From: a gamma proteobacterium HdN1
Lineage (GTDB): Bacteria > Pseudomonadota > Gammaproteobacteria > Pseudomonadales > Ketobacteraceae
Length of the DNA stretch: 64,000 nt
Assembly (NCBI GenBank): GCA_000198515.1
Contig: FP929140.1
Coordinates: 3,818,527 to 3,882,526, forward strand
Direction of reading: 5' to 3'
Under the pieces are notes generated by a model. It had not been told where the DNA came from. It saw nothing but the letters and a program-made list of their open reading frames with translations, and did no database searches. The first letter of the stretch is position 1; each line of letters begins with the position of its first letter. Below are positions 61,818 to 64,000 of the stretch, piece after piece. The position numbers were made by a program, and so were the translations under genes.

Positions 61818-62999
61818 TCAAAACAAGCCCAAGGCTACAAGCCCGAAAAAGGCGCCGGGAATCGTGCTCGTAATGAATGTAATCGGCCAGCCGGTCACAA
61901 AAACAGGCTGGAATGCCGCGCAGAAATCTTCGTGCGAGAGGTTTTCCAGGCGGTCGCAGGCCAATTTCTGGAATTCCTCGGTGTGCTGAAGCTTTAGCGT
62001 TGGGTCGGAGACGGCAGTGAGGGAGAGCCCGATGACCTTTTCGGTAATGGCGTGTTTCAGCTCGACATAGGCTTCTGCGCCAATCGCTACTTGAGTCAAG
62101 ATTTTTAGCACGCCCTCATCCACAATAGGGCGAAGGTGTCTTTTTACCATGTTGCGAGCGCGCGTGTTGCCCTGCTCGGAAAATATCGCCTCCAAAAACT
62201 GGTGCGTAGAAAAGAACTCACGCTCGATGCCGCGCCCAAGGCGTTCAGCAATGATTGGCTGCTGAAGAGCAAGGAAACCCTCTAAACCCAAAGGGGCGTC
62301 GCCATGAGCTCGGCGCGGCCAGAAAAGCCGTTGAAATGCGAAGAATAACCCACCGGCCGCAATCACAAAACCTGACAGCGGCATCAACCACCAGAAGGGG
62401 AAGAATTGCCACGCAACCAGTGCGAGGCACCCAGCAACGAGCCCGAAGGCCGTAGCGGAGCGATAGAACGCGGTTTGTGTTTCTGCGAGGCTTTCCAGCA
62501 ACAGGCGATTGAAGGCTTCTGGATCGCGTTGAATCTTTGCAATCACGAGATCGCGTGGTTGCACCAAATCGGCGATATTCTCCTGAATGTCTTCCATAAG
62601 ATTCGCCATGATGCGCGGCAAAAGGCGGCGAATGTGGGTGTACGTGCGCGCTTTTAATAGGCCCGGGAGGTTGCCCCATAGTACCGCGTGGCGTTGGGCG
62701 ATGATTTCCTCAAGGATTTCCTCGATGCGTGCGTTCATGACGCTGGCGAGGTATCGGGCGATTTTGGCAGGTTCTAGTGTTTGGAACAGCTCATAGGTTT
62801 TGGTGGAGCGCATCAGGCTCGCATCAATGAGCGCCGCTGCAAGCTTCTCGTTGCGTGCAGGCGTTGCATTCAGCAGAACGCTGCGTGCCGCGAGCCAGGC
62901 GGCAACACCGCTACAAAGCGCGCCCAGCAACGGAAAGATCAGGTAAAGCCAAGGGTCTTGGAGGCCCTGCAGAACTTCAAAAAAATCTGGCATTAACAA
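61818..62999 (-). CDS. DUF445-like membrane protein, copy B
   Basis: A 393-residue paralogue with the same layout: N-terminal helix (about 15-35), A-V-L-W-G-N-L-P-G-L-L-K-A-R-T-Y and L-P-R-I-M-A-N-L-M-E-D-I-Q-E-N-I near residues 105-150, a central hydrophobic pair (about 185-235) and a C-terminal helix. Full length. The two copies are moderately diverged. Function unknown. Confidence 0.78.
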   Translation of the reverse strand: MLMPDFFEVLQGLQDPWLYLIFPLLGALCSGVAAWLAARSVLLNATPARNEKLAAALIDASLMRSTKTYELFQTLEPAKIARYLASVMNARIEEILEEIIAQRHAVLWGNLPGLLKARTYTHIRRLLPRIMANLMEDIQENIADLVQPRDLVIAKIQRDPEAFNRLLLESLAETQTAFYRSATAFGLVAGCLALVAWQFFPFWWLMPLSGFVIAAGGLFFAFQRLFWPRRAHGDAPLGLEGFLALQQPIIAERLGRGIEREFFSTHQFLEAIFSEQGNTRARNMVKRHLRPIVDEGVLKILTQVAIGAEAYVELKHAITEKVIGLSLTAVSDPTLKLQHTEEFQKLACDRLENLSHEDFCAAFQPVFVTGWPITFITSTIPGAFFGLVALGLF

Positions 63000-63287
63000 T
63001 AAATCCCTAATCGAATACCCAACAGATTGCTAGCAAAGGCGCACCTTGCCCGCATGCGGTATTTTCCCTGCGCTACAAGTGGTGTGACAGCGTGTATAGC
63101 GGTTGGCAATTATAGCGTGAAAACTTCCCTGATCGGCAGTGTTTTCTTGTTTGCCCATCAGGCTGGAATGCGTACAATGGCATTTAGGTATCGAAAATAC
63201 TCGAAATTATAAAAAACAGGGCTTAACGCCCGATAATTCGAAGAATAGCGGCCAAAAACGGCCAGCGCTGCAGGGATCTGTCCCGAA

Positions 63288-64000
63288 ATGAATGCTACGA
63301 ACGAACAACCCGAATCTATGGCGGGCATGCTAGTGACCGAGCTGCTGGAATACGCCGTCAATTTGGCGCTACACCGCGACGAAGCGGCGGTGCGTCGGCT
63401 GGTGCACCAAGCGGGCAAAGTAGTGCGCATCAAAACGGTCGAACCGCACAGCGTATTTTATCTCTCAGTTACCGAAACGGGAGTCGCACTATCGACGCAC
63501 CATGAGGACATCGTACATGCGCGTGTGCGCTTACCCACGACTTTGCTGGCAAGATTGCTGGTCGGCGGAGAGGGCCTCGGTGGTGAGGGGCTTTTTAGCG
63601 AGGTTCGAGTCGCAGGGGATGAAAAGCTACTGCAAGAGCTGCTCGCCATTGCCGTTGAGTTCAACCTTTGGAGCGTTGTAAAACGAAGCGTCCAGCAATG
63701 GCTGCCCGAGTTTCAGTCGATCGAAGACTTGCTGCGCCTGCTGCGCGACCAAGACCCCGCTTGGCTTGCACGTCTGGAACATCTTCCGCAGATGACACAC
63801 GAGGCCATTCTTGCCGTCAAAGACCTTCGGGCCATGCAGATGGAGCAACTGGAGGCGCTTCGAGAGATGCGTCTGCAAATGGAACGAGATCGCCGGAAAG
63901 TGCAGGTGAGTACAGTGCTCGGCTTGATTATGGTGGTGGTGGCGTTTCTGTCGCATAACGGCTACCTCGACTGGCAACCGGTTTTGGCGTGGGGGCAAAT
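63288..64000 (+). CDS. SCP2/UbiJ-like protein, cut by the window edge
   Basis: From ATG 63288 the frame is open to the window end (237 codons visible). Residues 12-125 resemble the SCP2-type domain of UbiJ proteins (an N-terminal helix, then V-V-R-I-K-T-V-E ... V-R-V-A-G-D-E-K-L-L-Q-E-L-L-A-I-A). A charged helical region (about 180-205) and a hydrophobic segment (about 208-222, V-L-G-L-I-M-V-V-V-A-F-L) follow. UbiJ is a lipid-binding helper of ubiquinone synthesis, usually next to ubiB or ubiE, which may lie outside. The membrane segment is not typical of UbiJ. Confidence 0.55.
   Translation, partial: MNATNEQPESMAGMLVTELLEYAVNLALHRDEAAVRRLVHQAGKVVRIKTVEPHSVFYLSVTETGVALSTHHEDIVHARVRLPTTLLARLLVGGEGLGGEGLFSEVRVAGDEKLLQELLAIAVEFNLWSVVKRSVQQWLPEFQSIEDLLRLLRDQDPAWLARLEHLPQMTHEAILAVKDLRAMQMEQLEALREMRLQMERDRRKVQVSTVLGLIMVVVAFLSHNGYLDWQPVLAWGQ

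Overview
The window looks like a gammaproteobacterial chromosome. Three things support this: the block pyrD - rmf - rlmKL (ribosome modulation factor is essentially confined to gammaproteobacteria, and these genes are also close together in Pseudomonas and E. coli), a Pseudomonas-type flagellar hierarchy (fleQ, fleSR, fliEFGHIJ, sigma-28 and sigma-54 promoters), and an HsbA-HsbR-HptB-like switch. I cannot name the genus from sequence alone.

Left part, about 1-10.2 kb, is accessory DNA. It opens inside a fragment of a group II intron reverse transcriptase that cuts off a RelE/ParE-type toxin gene whose antitoxin survives. Next comes a TetR-regulated exporter operon (HlyD adaptor, FtsX/DevC-like permease, MacB/LolD-like ATPase, small secreted protein), then an IS91-family transposase. 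After it lies what reads as an integron cassette remnant: an attC-like hairpin, a frameshifted uracil-DNA-glycosylase-like gene, and a clear attC hairpin split by a complete class C group II intron whose own reverse transcriptase is frameshifted. No integrase gene is in the window.

About 9.6-19 kb is an island of toxin-antitoxin (TA) modules alternating with three near-identical genes for AAA-ATPase/PD-(D/E)XK proteins. The TA modules are a ParE-type pair with a nonsense-mutated toxin, DUF1778-GNAT, VapBC and BrnTA. The three paralogues are mosaics of one another in two short blocks. A fourth, unrelated ATPase gene ends the island. A MazEF module then interrupts pyrD-rmf-rlmKL.

About 24.1-34.3 kb holds four large genes that I do not recognise (two coiled-coil proteins, one low-complexity protein with TPQAT repeats, one roughly 1490-residue multi-pass membrane protein) plus a small glutaredoxin-like protein. 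One has a sigma-28-like promoter, which hints at a link to motility.

About 34.4-58.1 kb is the flagellar and motility-signalling cluster: fliC, flaG, fliD, fliS, fliT, a DegT-family aminotransferase, an HMW1C-like (GT41) glycosyltransferase, fleQ, fleS, fleR, fliE-fliJ, a CheY-like protein, cheD, a membrane protein, and a STAS / phosphatase-kinase / Hpt module. The glycosyltransferase next to a flagellin carrying many N-X-S/T sequons suggests cytoplasmic N-glycosylation of flagellin, which I consider the most interesting functional prediction. The right end (58.2-64 kb) holds a tail-anchored response regulator, DUF4112, OsmC, two DUF445-like membrane proteins and a truncated SCP2/UbiJ-like gene. 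No rRNA, tRNA or CRISPR array was seen.
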